Assembly: GCA_963281255.1 (NCBI GenBank)
Contig: OY725501.1
Location: forward strand, 4,007,674 to 4,071,673
DNA from: Aphrocallistes beatrix
Lineage: Eukaryota; Porifera; Hexactinellida; Sceptrulophora; Aphrocallistidae
Length of the DNA stretch: 64,000 nt
Direction: 5' to 3'
The notes under the pieces were generated by a model. That model was not told the origin of the DNA. It worked only from the letters and a program-made list of their open reading frames with translations, and ran no database searches. Positions within the stretch are counted from its first letter, which is position 1, and the number at the start of each line of letters is the position of its first letter. Shown here in pieces: positions 26,401-29,493 of the stretch. The translations under genes were made by a program, and so were the position numbers.

Positions 26401-29163
26401 AACCTAACTATGAACATGGAGAGTATAGGATTAAATGTATCAAATGTTTGCACTTACGACATATTAACATTGCACCATGTTAACATATGGATTGTTGTAT
26501 ATGTCCGTAGTTCTACCCACTTATTTGTGTTCCTTCTATTTTGGGTGAAGTCTGAGCTATTTTTAAACATAAAAGAGAAATGACAGCATTTACGAGACGA
26601 AAAGTGTTGTCAAGGTGCATACATCACATTGTATACTGTTTGTTAGTGTTTATACAAATAACTTCAGTAATACTCAGTAATGCTCTCTACGTTATGTTGC
26701 ATTAAGAGAGTCGTTGTGTCATGTTGAGTAGAATGCTGATGGAATATATTACCATGCTAATTTAAGAATGCTATTATAAGATACTATACTAAGGTCTCGT
26801 GTTACAATGCATTCTATCAGCAAAAGTTCAATTTCTTCTTTAGAAGTTTTCAACTGGATTATTTATCCCAAGTGGCACAAAGTGGCACATGTTTGGATTT
26901 TTGCGAACGAATATTTGGATAGAAAACTTCTAAAATATTATAATGTACATAATATACATTTGAAGCGAAATATCCATCTACGTTTCTACTACTGTTCTGA
27001 GCGTAAGAATATCCAATTTGTGCTATTAATAGAATAACTAAATATAGCACTATTATAATGAAAATAGTATAGTAAAGCAATCCGAACAACAAATCTTCAC
27101 AATTGGTATGCTGAAATGTCCCCAATAGATTGATTAATCACATAAGTCCTATTATTTCGCATTTTCATTCCTCTGAATTAAAAAATGCACCACGACACGA
27201 AATAAATATTCTAAGCAAATTTAAAGGGAATTTTGGTAATAATTTGAACTTAAACAATTAAATTGTTTATTTTGGGGTAAATCAGACTATAAAACGGTTT
27301 ATACTCTCTCGTTAGCTGTTCAGGTGTGACAAGAGAATGTTATATTTTAAGAATATTCTATTTTAAGGTACCTCAGTAGTGTCCTTGATAGCTGCGTTGG
27401 GGCGGGCGAGTCTGACGAAGAGGCTGGCTCTCTTCGAGTAGAGGAGGGCAGAGGAAGGGTTCAGTTTGATGGCTTCTCCGAACACAGCCACTGCTCCCTC
27501 CAAATCTCCATCCGAGGCCTTCGATAGAGCGTCCGACCTTAGCTCCGTAGCTTTTTCCCTGTCCTCCTCGCTCACCTGAGAAGGAATGGGGTGTGAGACA
27601 TAGCTAGGGTCGCTAGGGTTGCTAGGGACATGACCAATAATTTTCAAAGGCTAATATCTTCTATTAGCCATAATACGATTGGTCCAAAATGGCCTTACCA
27701 ATCCTCCATGGGTTATATATATAGGATTTTCCAGTGTTTTTTGGAAGTGATAAAGTTATGTGGCACCCAAACAGGGTTTATCTTGTAACCCCAGGGGTGG
27801 TGGCAACCAAGAGATTATCTAGGAGCGCGAGAAGCTCCTTTAGGCGTATGATTTTAAGCCCGAAAGTGTTTAGGAGCGAGAAAATGTAGAATATTACCCA
27901 ATTTACCCTATATAAGGTTATTTATTGATTTAGGCGTATAAAATGTATGGGGTTGAGATAGGAGGATATCTCTGGAGGGCTGTATAATAGTCTGGTGGGA
28001 ACCCAGCACCAAAATCGAATCACACTGCAAGCACCTTGGCTCCTCAGACGATACTGACACCTAGTAGATAAACCCTGCTATCTCCATCCCGAGTCTACAC
28101 CCGTGATAAGAGAACAGAGAAGAGCGAAATCAAAATAAACTTTTTAAATTTGAAGTTCTGATTGGTTCGGTTAAGTACATAATAATTGATTTGGTTGCAT
28201 TAAATCCAGTATGAAACCATGGATAGAAAGAATTCGGAATTGTGAATAGTCATTTTGGAACCTCGTTATGTCCATGGTGGTATGACTTTCCATCAAACCA
28301 ATCTAGTATGTAGAGATTGGATAACGTTCACAACTCCGAATTCTTTCTAACTCTTCATTCCAACATTATTGAGTTTGGCTTACCTCTTTGTTGGGATCTC
28401 CCATCTCCTGATTCTCGACCACATCCTCTGCCACTTCTCCCGCGTCTATGTCCAACTCAGACTCCGGAGAAGAAGGATCCGACTCTGTGCTGTCCTCTGC
28501 TGCAGGCTATAAATAGAATGAGTGATGCTATAAATAGAAGCGTAATGCCCTGACTATGGATTAGATATACTCAGTCCTGATTCCTAATGTGATGTGTTCT
28601 TAACTACCAATTATGAATACAATATTCACAGCCATAATTAGATACGTCAATGTACTATAAATAGAGATACGTCCGATGTACTATAAATAGAGATACGTCG
28701 CTGTACTATAAATAGAGATACGTCAATGTACTATAAATAGAGATACGTCGCTGTACTATAAATAGAGATATTTGCTTACCTTGGCTTGCGGAGATTTGGG
28801 AGTATCTTCTGCCTCCATGTCGTCAGGATCCACGATATCCGGTTTGGAAGGAACCGGTTCAGATTCAGGTTCAGGTTCCTGTGTAGGTTCCGGTTTAGGT
28901 TCAGACTCCTGTGTAGGCTCAGGTTCAGACTCTTGTGTAGGCTCAGGTTCAGGTTCCAGTTCAGGTTCCAGTTTAGGTTCCAGTTTAGGTTCCAGTTTAG
29001 GTTCCGGTTTCACCTGTGGCTCTGGTATTTTGGCGCCTAATTTCACGAGGTATTCCTTGAAAAAGGCCATTTCCGGGAGATGAATTATTTCCGGTTTGTT
29101 CGTGACTATGCTTATGAATTGCCGGAGAAGAGCAACCTGCGTTGGATCCATTTTGGTCGCCAT
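2418..29163 (-). CDS. ST13: ST13 / Hsc70-interacting protein (HIP), six exons around a giant intron
   Basis: Co-chaperone that binds the Hsc70 ATPase domain in the cytosol. Exons on the minus strand: 29163-28780, 28506-28384, 27575-27372, 3859-3731, 3311-3171, 2813-2418; all junctions are phase 0, giving about 458 residues. Exon 1 has the N-terminal dimerisation segment ([23 protein letters not shown]) and a Glu/Pro-rich linker. Exons 2-4 give the acidic stretch and TPR repeats ([37 protein letters not shown]). Exon 5 is the basic helix ([18 protein letters not shown]). Exon 6 has GGM repeats, the STI1/DP domain ([32 protein letters not shown]) and a longer C-terminal Gly-Met run than vertebrate HIP shows. 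Acceptors at exons 2 and 6 are CTATTTATAG and CTATTTTTAG. The intron between 27371 and 3860 spans about 23.5 kb and contains nine other genes, while the other introns are a few hundred bases to 0.8 kb. Confidence 0.93.
2867..3020. repeat. hAT-like miniature element in ST13 intron
   Basis: CAGTGGCTCCAAACTGGG at the left and GCTTGAAAACCGCTT at the right form imperfect inverted ends around a short non-coding body with GGCCCCTTAGTGGTCC. This layout is typical of small hAT-superfamily elements. It lies in the last ST13 intron. Confidence 0.5.
3523..3702. repeat. pogo/Tigger-like MITE
   Basis: About 180 bases with inverted ends: TACAGTACACCCTCGCTTTT at the left and AGCGGGGGTGTACTGTA at the right, each closed by TA. 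Internal text of the type CTGAACCTCGCAAATCCGAAC is usual for Tigger-derived MITEs. It lies in an ST13 intron. Confidence 0.65.
4417..5214 (-). CDS. M6P-receptor-like type I membrane protein (full-length parent of the secreted forms)
   Basis: Single exon, 265 residues. Signal peptide, one MRH-type ectodomain with [21 protein letters not shown] and final KAC, a Gly-rich hinge, one membrane span (about 195-218) and a cytosolic tail. The tail [19 protein letters not shown] then [12 protein letters not shown] parallels the cation-dependent mannose-6-phosphate receptor tail, including its Phe-Trp sorting pair and a membrane-near Cys like the palmitoylated one. All four sugar-binding positions (Gln, Arg, Glu, Tyr) are kept. 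It ends in YTGLK, a YXX[LI] adaptor motif, not the acidic dileucine of vertebrates. Likely role: sorting of glycosylated cargo between surface, endosome and Golgi (inferred). TATA near 5243-5249 gives a very short 5' UTR. A CTATTTATAG decamer encodes LFIV in the span. Confidence 0.78.
   Translation of the reverse strand: MLLSVFLLFLAIHLSGSASPCKSDTACSCTFENGTKIDLSGFETSDNKKYVEVDTTTDTYRFYPCGVTEAWGDDCDTTATACQFSKGDNTHYSLGQTSKFEVLEAKLDGENSYLKIQYTGGSTAVGIGDRKCDVTMKCVPEGTPDALVYTGENPIIEYQLEFQSNKACPNANPQPSGGGGGGGANGAVLFIVLIVVLFLAVVTYLVVGILLMVVWKGARGLEIIPNFEFWKDFPFLLKDGFLFTFSCFPQARDLIGGTKSYTGLK
5215..6688. other. Bidirectional spacer between minus and plus receptor genes
   Basis: About 1.5 kb without a convincing gene. 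It holds the promoter of the minus gene (TATA near 5246) and that of the plus gene (CTATAAATG near 6649). A minus-strand frame at 5968-6291 has no signal peptide, domain or cysteine pattern and looks like chance. Confidence 0.5.
6689..7459 (+). CDS. M6P-receptor-like type I membrane protein
   Basis: Single exon, 256 residues, the most diverged single-domain member with a full binding set. Signal peptide [18 protein letters not shown], then [39 protein letters not shown] and a final KAC. Gln (ACQ), Arg (GPRK), Glu (SESP) and Tyr (TYNF) match the MRH sugar-binding positions. The membrane span lies near 178-202 ([19 protein letters not shown]) with a short hinge. Tail [31 protein letters not shown], ending NYEKI, a YXX[LI] motif at the extreme C terminus. 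A TATA box at 6650-6656 lies about 35 bases upstream. It is the first of four plus-strand members in a row. Endosomal lectin or sorting receptor by homology; no ligand can be read from sequence. Confidence 0.77.
   Translation: MNLLTKAILFLKITLILAPNPNCTVESSCTCDLKSAGLLNLAESFDGEDFAEIEGSDGYTYRYYPCGMRLNWGIPCSYENSPIACQYTQTEYYVLGKSTNYNITTAVADGYKTYFVFQFFDGTFDALLGPRKANVRIECDTTGSSNFQFISESPHLTYNFLFKTEKACLIPPNNESGLAIFITVIVLIPVLIIAYLLIGTSVLYFKGARGLKLIPNLEFWKDSPFLFIDGFLCLFSCIPAVRERLRIVAHQNYEKI
7788..7974. repeat. pogo-like palindromic MITE, CGACTCCGCTTAAT family
   Basis: Inverted ends of the type GTCGACTCNGCTTA with TA borders. Internal text TCACATCGGTCAGAGGACAT and GAGAGCTATTCCGGTCCTGC recurs in copies at 33347, 49507 and 56023. 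Non-coding. Confidence 0.7.
7973..8175. repeat. Palindromic MITE with CAGGGTTGCC ends (hAT-like)
   Basis: Near-perfect inverted ends of about 20 bases (ATCAGGGTTGCCGTGGG). The interior is a run of GGGAAT/ATTCCC and CCCACAGAAA blocks. A decayed relative lies near 45765-45875. The hAT assignment rests on terminal sequence only. Confidence 0.55.
8462..8485 (+). promoter_or_regulatory. Shared core promoter of the 8513/9732 genes
   Basis: GAGATATCTC at 8462-8471 followed by ATTACG and TATAAATA at 8478-8485, about 30 bases before the ATG. The same module is at 9691-9715 before the 9732 gene, and a decayed form (GGATATCTC) at about 11174 before the 11216 gene. Confidence 0.6.
8513..9292 (+). CDS. 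M6P-receptor-like type I membrane protein (tandem copy 1)
   Basis: Single exon, 259 residues. Signal peptide [20 protein letters not shown], then one MRH-type domain: [34 protein letters not shown], final KAC. The Gln, Arg, Glu (YEDY) and Tyr (TYYF) sugar positions are present. The hinge is Ala/Ser-rich, the span near 180-204, tail [19 protein letters not shown], then FTFSC and C-terminal YESLK (YXX[LI]). An upstream ATG at 8502 is out of frame by one base relative to its neighbour at 9732, so MGLKHT is the start. Signal peptide, span and tail are nearly identical to the 9732 gene, while the ectodomain differs much more. Inferred endosomal sorting receptor. Confidence 0.78.
   Translation: MGLKHTLIVAVALCHYLVSIEAATVEKVGDCAWEIQGVTLDLSKVDNSITITGNDGYPYRYYPCKITETWKVDCTPATNAAICQFDQNFNQAVIVGKLNSATTTAVVNEKADTATFTVTYGGGDSQRKGSVTVTCFQEKDTLTFDYEDYSSGTYYFKFDVQKACTRASSGAASAEPADGAALFITLIVVVIVAVAVYLVAGVLLMAFWKKETGLKLIPNLEFWKDFPFLLKDGFLFTFSCFLPLREKIGPDKGTYESLK
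9293..9731. other. Spacer with small palindromic repeat and promoter
   Basis: Positions 9428-9496 form a small hairpin element (GACCGTAGCCACCGGTCC paired with GGTGCTACGGCC); a relative is at 52882-52932. GAGATATCTC at 9691-9700 and TATAAATAG at 9707-9715 are the promoter of the next gene. Confidence 0.55.
9732..10535 (+). CDS. M6P-receptor-like type I membrane protein (tandem copy 2)
   Basis: Single exon, 267 residues from 9732; the conserved start MGLKHT is three codons in, at 9741, and either ATG is possible. Ectodomain with [33 protein letters not shown] and final KAC; Gln, Arg, Glu (DHET) and Tyr (QYYF) positions are kept. The hinge, span and tail ([36 protein letters not shown]) match the 11216 gene almost base for base, while the two ectodomains are very different, suggesting gene conversion of the 3' third. 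The signal peptide instead matches the 8513 gene. The promoter is the GAGATATCTC/TATAAATAG module. Inferred sorting receptor. Confidence 0.78.
   Translation: MEKMGLKHTLIVAVTLCHYLVSIEAATAKKVGDCAWESDGITLDFKDFTGKYLTVTDNLGFEYRYYPCKTETWKLDCTQASNAAICQDNPPTTMVIVGKLNSADVTAVVNEKAKTATFTVTYGGGTPVFGGLPRNEIVTVTCFQSKDALTFDHETASTGQYYFKFDVQKACTRATPGAASGGEAANGAALFITLIVVVIVAVSVYLVTGILLMAFWKKERGLKLIPNFEFWKDFPFLLKDGFLFTFSCFQPLREKIGPDKGTYESLK
10536..11215. other. Spacer between tandem receptor copies
   Basis: The first 80 bases repeat the 3' flank of the 8513 gene (TGTGTATATATAAATT, ACGATTATA). The middle has no gene. A CTATAAATAG box lies at about 11147 and a weak GGATATCTC at about 11174, before the next ATG. 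Confidence 0.5.
11216..12013 (+). CDS. M6P-receptor-like type I membrane protein (tandem copy 3, divergent ectodomain)
   Basis: Single exon, 265 residues. Signal peptide [20 protein letters not shown]. The ectodomain ([37 protein letters not shown], final SAC) keeps Gln, Arg, Glu (TEDF) and Tyr (IYYF) but shares little else with its neighbours. The hinge [16 protein letters not shown], span and tail to YESLK are nearly identical in DNA to the 9732 gene. It looks like an old paralogue whose 3' part was overwritten by conversion, or an ectodomain swap. The core promoter is weaker than in the two preceding copies. Inferred sorting receptor with changed cargo preference. Confidence 0.77.
   Translation: MAKINSYVVLLYLGILCHQDVLILSERVIELGDCMWEAEESKTKLDLSVLPKFFPSVIDPINQAEFRYYPCKMDQQFYQYPCTEGSDAAICQRNLDGSVYIIGKLSSTTVTAETKGGQTTFAVKYGGGDQGRSGEVSILCHESGTFKFGTEDFSNLIYYFVLETNSACSGGATSGAASGGEAADGAALFITLIVVVIVAVSVYLVAGVLLMAFWKKERGLKLIPNFEFWKDFPFLLKDGFLFTFSCFQPLREKIGPDKGTYESLK
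12014..13925. repeat. Repeat-rich spacer
   Basis: Besides the Tc1 relic it contains, at about 13200-13490, a degenerate element with many AAAGCGGGACA blocks and ending CAGTTGGCAAGT. Related copies lie at about 17645-17825 and 52296-52445. No gene is supported; the small frame at 13138-13326 overlaps the repeat. Confidence 0.55.
12279..12910 (+). mobile_element. Internally deleted Tc1/mariner-type element
   Basis: Ends TACAGTGCCGGTCAAAAAGA and the inverse, TCTTTTTGACCGGCAGTGTA, are near-perfect inverted repeats with TA borders, and both continue inward with an AATTGCTC block. Inside, 12506-12709 encodes about 67 residues of a Tc1-type helix-turn-helix ([33 protein letters not shown]). The DDE catalytic part is missing and the downstream text is full of stops, so this is a non-autonomous relic of about 630 bases. 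Confidence 0.8.
13926..14369 (-). CDS. Small multi-span membrane protein, unrecognised
   Basis: Single exon, 147 residues. Four hydrophobic stretches are visible: about 13-40, 48-72, 76-100 and 98-118 (the last two nearly continuous), then a basic C terminus ([14 protein letters not shown]). It lacks MRH cysteines and is not a member of the surrounding receptor family. It has no match to a family I recognise. A TATATATT stretch lies upstream near 14463. Its place inside the ST13 intron and its resemblance in size and layout to the membrane proteins at 32598-35341 and 45083-46872 suggest a loose group of small multi-span proteins; relatedness is not shown. Confidence 0.5.
   Translation of the reverse strand: MDNFSISSFPDPIQNVLLLLLSYLTVWVLCVATVSIATCVSFLAYLSATFGAGEIFCATFILTNSLKFLFHIILIPLYAIIGLTFSILYILIATVFTFLLLIWAILWSLYTKFILRLFKKRNLTRIAGVKISLLAQLSIRNIKIFIN
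14579..15770 (+). CDS. M6P-receptor-like protein with an intron, sugar site apparently lost
   Basis: Two exons, 14579-14784 and 15218-15770, give 252 residues. The split falls inside the conserved RYYPC motif ([13 protein letters not shown]), which confirms the junction; donor gttaga, acceptor ttattatag. Signal peptide, CQKESSCSC cluster, [18 protein letters not shown], final HAC, span near 182-206, and tail [17 protein letters not shown]-like text ([17 protein letters not shown]), IKDGFL and FSC. After SVC the usual Gln is Leu, the Arg eight before the fifth Cys is Lys, and the Glu is missing, so sugar binding is doubtful. It is the only member with an intron here and the only membrane-bound one without a C-terminal YXX[LI] (ends ESIGK). 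The intron contains a copy of an interspersed repeat with CTATTTATAG. Confidence 0.74.
14885..14995. repeat. Interspersed repeat with CTATTTATAG core (copy 1)
   Basis: TAATTAATAATTATTAAC, CTATTTATAG, then TATGGCTTCCCCGCCCAAAA. Other copies are at about 15921-16062, 45670-45765 and 63743-63840, in both orientations. Each carries the GCGGGGAAGCCATA block and a CTATAAATAG box. Confidence 0.6.
15771..16513. repeat. Spacer between convergent receptor genes
   Basis: 15921-16062 is a copy of the GCCATTTTGGGCGGG / CTATAAATAG interspersed repeat. Next to it, at about 16073-16195, are two CATG.TGCAA blocks in inverted orientation around AGAACAGTTCT. No gene is seen. Confidence 0.5.
16514..17278 (-). 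CDS. M6P-receptor-like protein, sugar-site-less subfamily, one domain
   Basis: Single exon, 254 residues. Signal peptide [19 protein letters not shown], then [44 protein letters not shown] and final AAC. It has the cysteine frame of an MRH domain, but the sugar residues are changed: Ser instead of Gln after AVC, no Arg before LYLEC, Leu/Ile in place of Tyr (IQLRLKS). Span near 175-200, tail ending [20 protein letters not shown] and YTMIQNEF; the FEFWKDF block is degraded, although a YXX[LI] (YTMI) remains. It is clearly the single-domain relative of the repeats in the 19826 and 22473 genes. Ligand unknown; protein binding rather than sugar binding is an inference. Confidence 0.74.
   Translation of the reverse strand: MIFCRIICLLSFVLLVNGSKDACNKLSPCKCQHSRGIVDISSLSGKNFTVIDKGIFCIFFPCEQGKNWGKGCAKADNNAVCSNHSTNGRNIQSWGTEASAEFLVPNSIDYNSIMVKFHSGEMKTELYLECAKESGEDKFTILQVQHDNIQLRLKSQAACYTPSQNFRFNLGKPGACYLFVTIIILSLLYFALLFSIGMFWRWKRNAKGWGPLPTLIMYLKLVLDGFLFTFSCFPRCRRAIGVESGGYTMIQNEF
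17922..18265. repeat. 129-base tandem duplication with CCGGCGC blocks
   Basis: GGCGCTTATTC starts at 17922, 18051 and 18180, an exact spacing of 129 bases. The two full units share GATTTTTTTTCATTCGCTAT and TACTACATTGAATGGCAC. The tail is a short array of CCCCGGCGCNTATTC. The GC-rich blocks stand out from the AT-rich surroundings. Confidence 0.65.
18945..19124. repeat. MITE with CAAGGTTGCAACC ends
   Basis: Inverted ends CAAGGTTGCAACCGAAT and ATTCGGTTCAATAGGTTTCA followed by ACCTTG. The interior is repeats of GATATTCGGTT and AGTATTCGTATTCGGTT. Non-coding. Confidence 0.6.
19826..21232 (+). CDS. Two-domain M6P-receptor-like protein (left arm of palindrome)
   Basis: Single exon, 468 residues. 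Signal peptide [19 protein letters not shown], two tandem MRH-type domains of 174 residues per unit (each starting [17 protein letters not shown] and ending SPAAC), joined by Ser/Thr/Pro-rich linkers, then a stalk, a span near 386-410 and a tail with [20 protein letters not shown] and C-terminal YVQIQNI (YXX[LI]). Each domain keeps six-plus cysteines (FFPC, GDC, AVC, LDC, AAC), but the sugar positions are changed: Ser follows AVC, Lys replaces Arg, Leu replaces Tyr. The repeats are nearly identical in DNA, so they were recently duplicated or homogenised. TATA at 19767-19774. Layout recalls multi-domain cation-independent receptors, but was probably reached independently. Function unknown. Confidence 0.78.
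   Translation: MNFYKIIFLLSCILLASGTKEVCHKLSDCKCQHSKGIVDLSSLSGKTFTTSHQGVTYTFFPCQQEKDLGGDCSKAGNNAVCSQTGTTENGGSAETWGTETTAEFLVPDSTNYDIIMVKFSADGKKSDVLLDCPKEGEEGNELDFLQVQGDNLQLRLKSPAACYKPSSPSPSPHTKTTHSPPITDEETVLSTKSKEVCHKLSDCKCQHSKGIVDLSSLSGKMFTASHQGVTYTFFPCQQEKDLGGDCSKAGNNAVCSQTGTTENGGSAETWGTETTSEFLVPDSGNYDIVMVKFSADGKKSDVLLDCPKEGEEANELDFLQVQGDNLQLRLKSPAACYKPSSSSPSPHTKTTHSTPTTKSKSKKTTPSTRIPPQAPANFEFDLSKLGHWYLLAGCLSFISLCVLSYVAVGVAYQRRNGSSGLALVPNLRFWKNFCGLFVDGFLFTFSCFPTCRNSIGVGTGGYVQIQNI
21233..22472. other. Palindrome centre with 3' flanks and a MITE
   Basis: Mirrored 3' flanks occupy about 21233-21600 and 22110-22472 (for example GATGAATAGTAATTGTTAAC against GTTACTATTCATC). Between them is unpaired sequence and the MITE at 21898-22071. 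No gene is seen. Confidence 0.65.
21898..22071. repeat. pogo-like MITE in the palindrome centre
   Basis: TACAGTCAGGGTCGCTTA at the left and TAAGCGACCCTGACTGTA at the right are perfect inverted ends flanked by TA. Interior TTATTATGAACTAAC and CTATTATGAACAG are themselves inverted-like. The element is in one place only, so it inserted after the arms formed or marks the fold point. Confidence 0.75.
22473..24923 (-). CDS. Four-domain M6P-receptor-like protein (right arm of palindrome)
   Basis: Single exon, 816 residues, inverted copy of the 19826 gene with two more 174-residue MRH-type units. Signal peptide identical; four domains each with [45 protein letters not shown] and SPAAC; linkers rich in Ser, Thr and Pro ([15 protein letters not shown]) that look O-glycosylated; span and tail as in the left copy, ending YVQIQNI. 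Domains 1 and 3 are closest to each other, as are 2 and 4 (Gly versus Asp in [23 protein letters not shown] versus SPHTKTTHS), so the array may have grown by doubling a two-domain block. Sugar-binding residues are missing in all four. TATA at 24975-24982 on the minus strand. Function unknown. Confidence 0.78.
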   Translation of the reverse strand: MNFYKIIFLLSCILLASGTKEVCHKLSDCKCQHSKGIVDLSSLSGKMFTTSHQGVTYTFFPCQQEKDLGGDCSKAGNNAVCSQTGTTENGGSAETWGTETTAEFLVPDSTNYGIIMVKFSADGKKSDVLLDCPKEGEEGNELDFLQVQGDNLQLRLKSPAACYKPSSPSPTPHTKTTHSPPITDEETALSTKSKEVCHKLSDCKCQHSKGIVDLSSLSGKMFTTSHQGVTYTFFPCQQEKDLGGDCSKAGNNAVCSQTEITENGGSAETWGTETTAEFLVPDSTNYDIIMVKFSADGRKSDVLLDCPKEGEEGNELDFLQVQGDNLQLRLKSPAACYKPSSPSPSPHTKTTHSPLITDKETALSTKSKEVCHKLSDCKCQHSKGIVDLSSLSGKMFTTSHQGVTYTFFPCQQEKDLGGDCSKAGNNAVCSQTGTTENGGSAETWGTETTAEFLVPDSTNYGIIMVKFSADGKKSDVLLDCPKEGEEGNELDFLQVQGDNLQLRLKSPAACYKPSSPSPTPHTKTTHSPPITDEETALSTKSKEVCHKLSDCKCQHSKGIVDLSSLSGKMFTASHQGITYTFFPCQQEKDLGGDCSKAGNNAVCSQTGTTENGGSAETWGTETTAEFLVPDSTNYDIIMVKFSADGRKSDVLLDCPKEGEEENELDFLQVQGDNLQLRLKSPAACYKPSSPSPSPHTKTTLSTPTTKSKSKKTTPSTRIPPQAPANFEFDLSKLGHWYLLAGCLSFISLCVLSYVAVGVAYQRRNGSSGLALVPNLRFWKNFCGLFVDGFLFTFSCFPTCRNSIGVGTGGYVQIQNI
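24924..27371. other. Remainder of the giant ST13 intron
   Basis: 24924-25290 is the mirrored promoter flank. A MITE occupies about 25448-25620 (TACAGTCGAAACAGGTTTTT against AAAAACGGTTTCGACTATA). The rest to the ST13 donor at 27371 is AT-rich. The reading frames near 26380, 26807 and 26859 show no domain, signal or conserved start context, so no gene is called. Confidence 0.5.
25448..25620. repeat. MITE with TACAGTCGAAAC ends
   Basis: Inverted ends about 25 bases long built on TACAGTCGAAAC and poly-T/poly-A stretches, with an interior GTTTATCCTTACTTATCCG. A pogo-like TA border is intact at the left; the right end has one change (CGACTATA). Confidence 0.55.
27711..28080. repeat. Nested interspersed repeats in ST13 intron 2
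   Basis: The outer element belongs to the family with TTATCTAGG-type ends and GTTTATCTTGTAA, AACCCAGCACCAAAATCGAA, ACTGCAAGCACCTTGGCTCC. It is split by a second element (about 27812-27985: GATTATCTAGGAGCGCGAGA, CTCCTTTAGGCGTATGATTT) that occurs alone near 52118-52215. Confidence 0.65.
28226..28347. repeat. Hairpin next to an ST13 splice donor
   Basis: GAAAGAATTCGGAATTGTGA (28226 on) pairs with TCACAACTCCGAATTCTTTC (to 28347) with one mismatch across about 80 bases of loop. The right foot is about 35 bases from the exon 2 donor of ST13 at 28383. Confidence 0.6.
28641..28770. repeat. Tandem array of CTATAAATAG boxes in ST13 intron 1
   Basis: Five copies of a 25-26 base unit, TGTACTATAAATAGAGATAC plus GTC and two or three variable bases. 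Read on the ST13 strand each unit presents CTATTTATAG, the same text as the true acceptor of ST13 exon 2 at 28507. The array ends about ten bases from the exon 1 donor. Confidence 0.85.
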
Positions 29164-29493
29164 TCCTTGAATTCTATTGGCTACTGTGAGAGTTGGGTTT
29201 AGCTCAAGGTTCGTAAATAATTTTTGTTAATATTTACGTTTTATTTATTCAAATTGAAACTAAAGAGTTCATTGGTTAATTTAAGGAATTGATGAGTTTT
29301 ATTATAGCGCTTGATTTCTTAAAAGGTTATTATTCTAAAATAAGCACAAATTCTAAAAATAGAACAGAAGGCATGGTAGCACTATTGTATCATTTATGCT
29401 AACTACTCAAAGTGTTAACTTTCCTAAACAAATAGAACAAACAACAACAAACAGAGTTGGAATGATATCAACAACTGTGCACAGGTCTAGTGT

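Larger units (their letters stand above)
3860..27371 (-). other. Giant ST13 intron hosting the receptor gene cluster
   Basis: The donor on the minus strand follows GAG at 27372 (gtacct) and the acceptor (ttccgcag) precedes 3859. The codons on both sides rebuild the continuous HIP sequence [13 protein letters not shown] in phase 0. Inside lie M6P-receptor-like genes at 4417, 6689, 8513, 9732, 11216, 14579, 16514, 19826 and 22473 (the first is on the ST13 strand) and a membrane-protein gene at 13926, plus many MITEs. Confidence 0.85.

Noticed and set aside
28641-28770. Regular repeats that could suggest a CRISPR array
   Set aside because: Spacers are only two or three bases, the genome is eukaryotic and there are no cas genes.
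28772-29083. Plus-strand frames with Ser-Gly or Arg-Phe repeats
   Set aside because: Antisense of the Glu-Pro-rich linker in ST13 exon 1.
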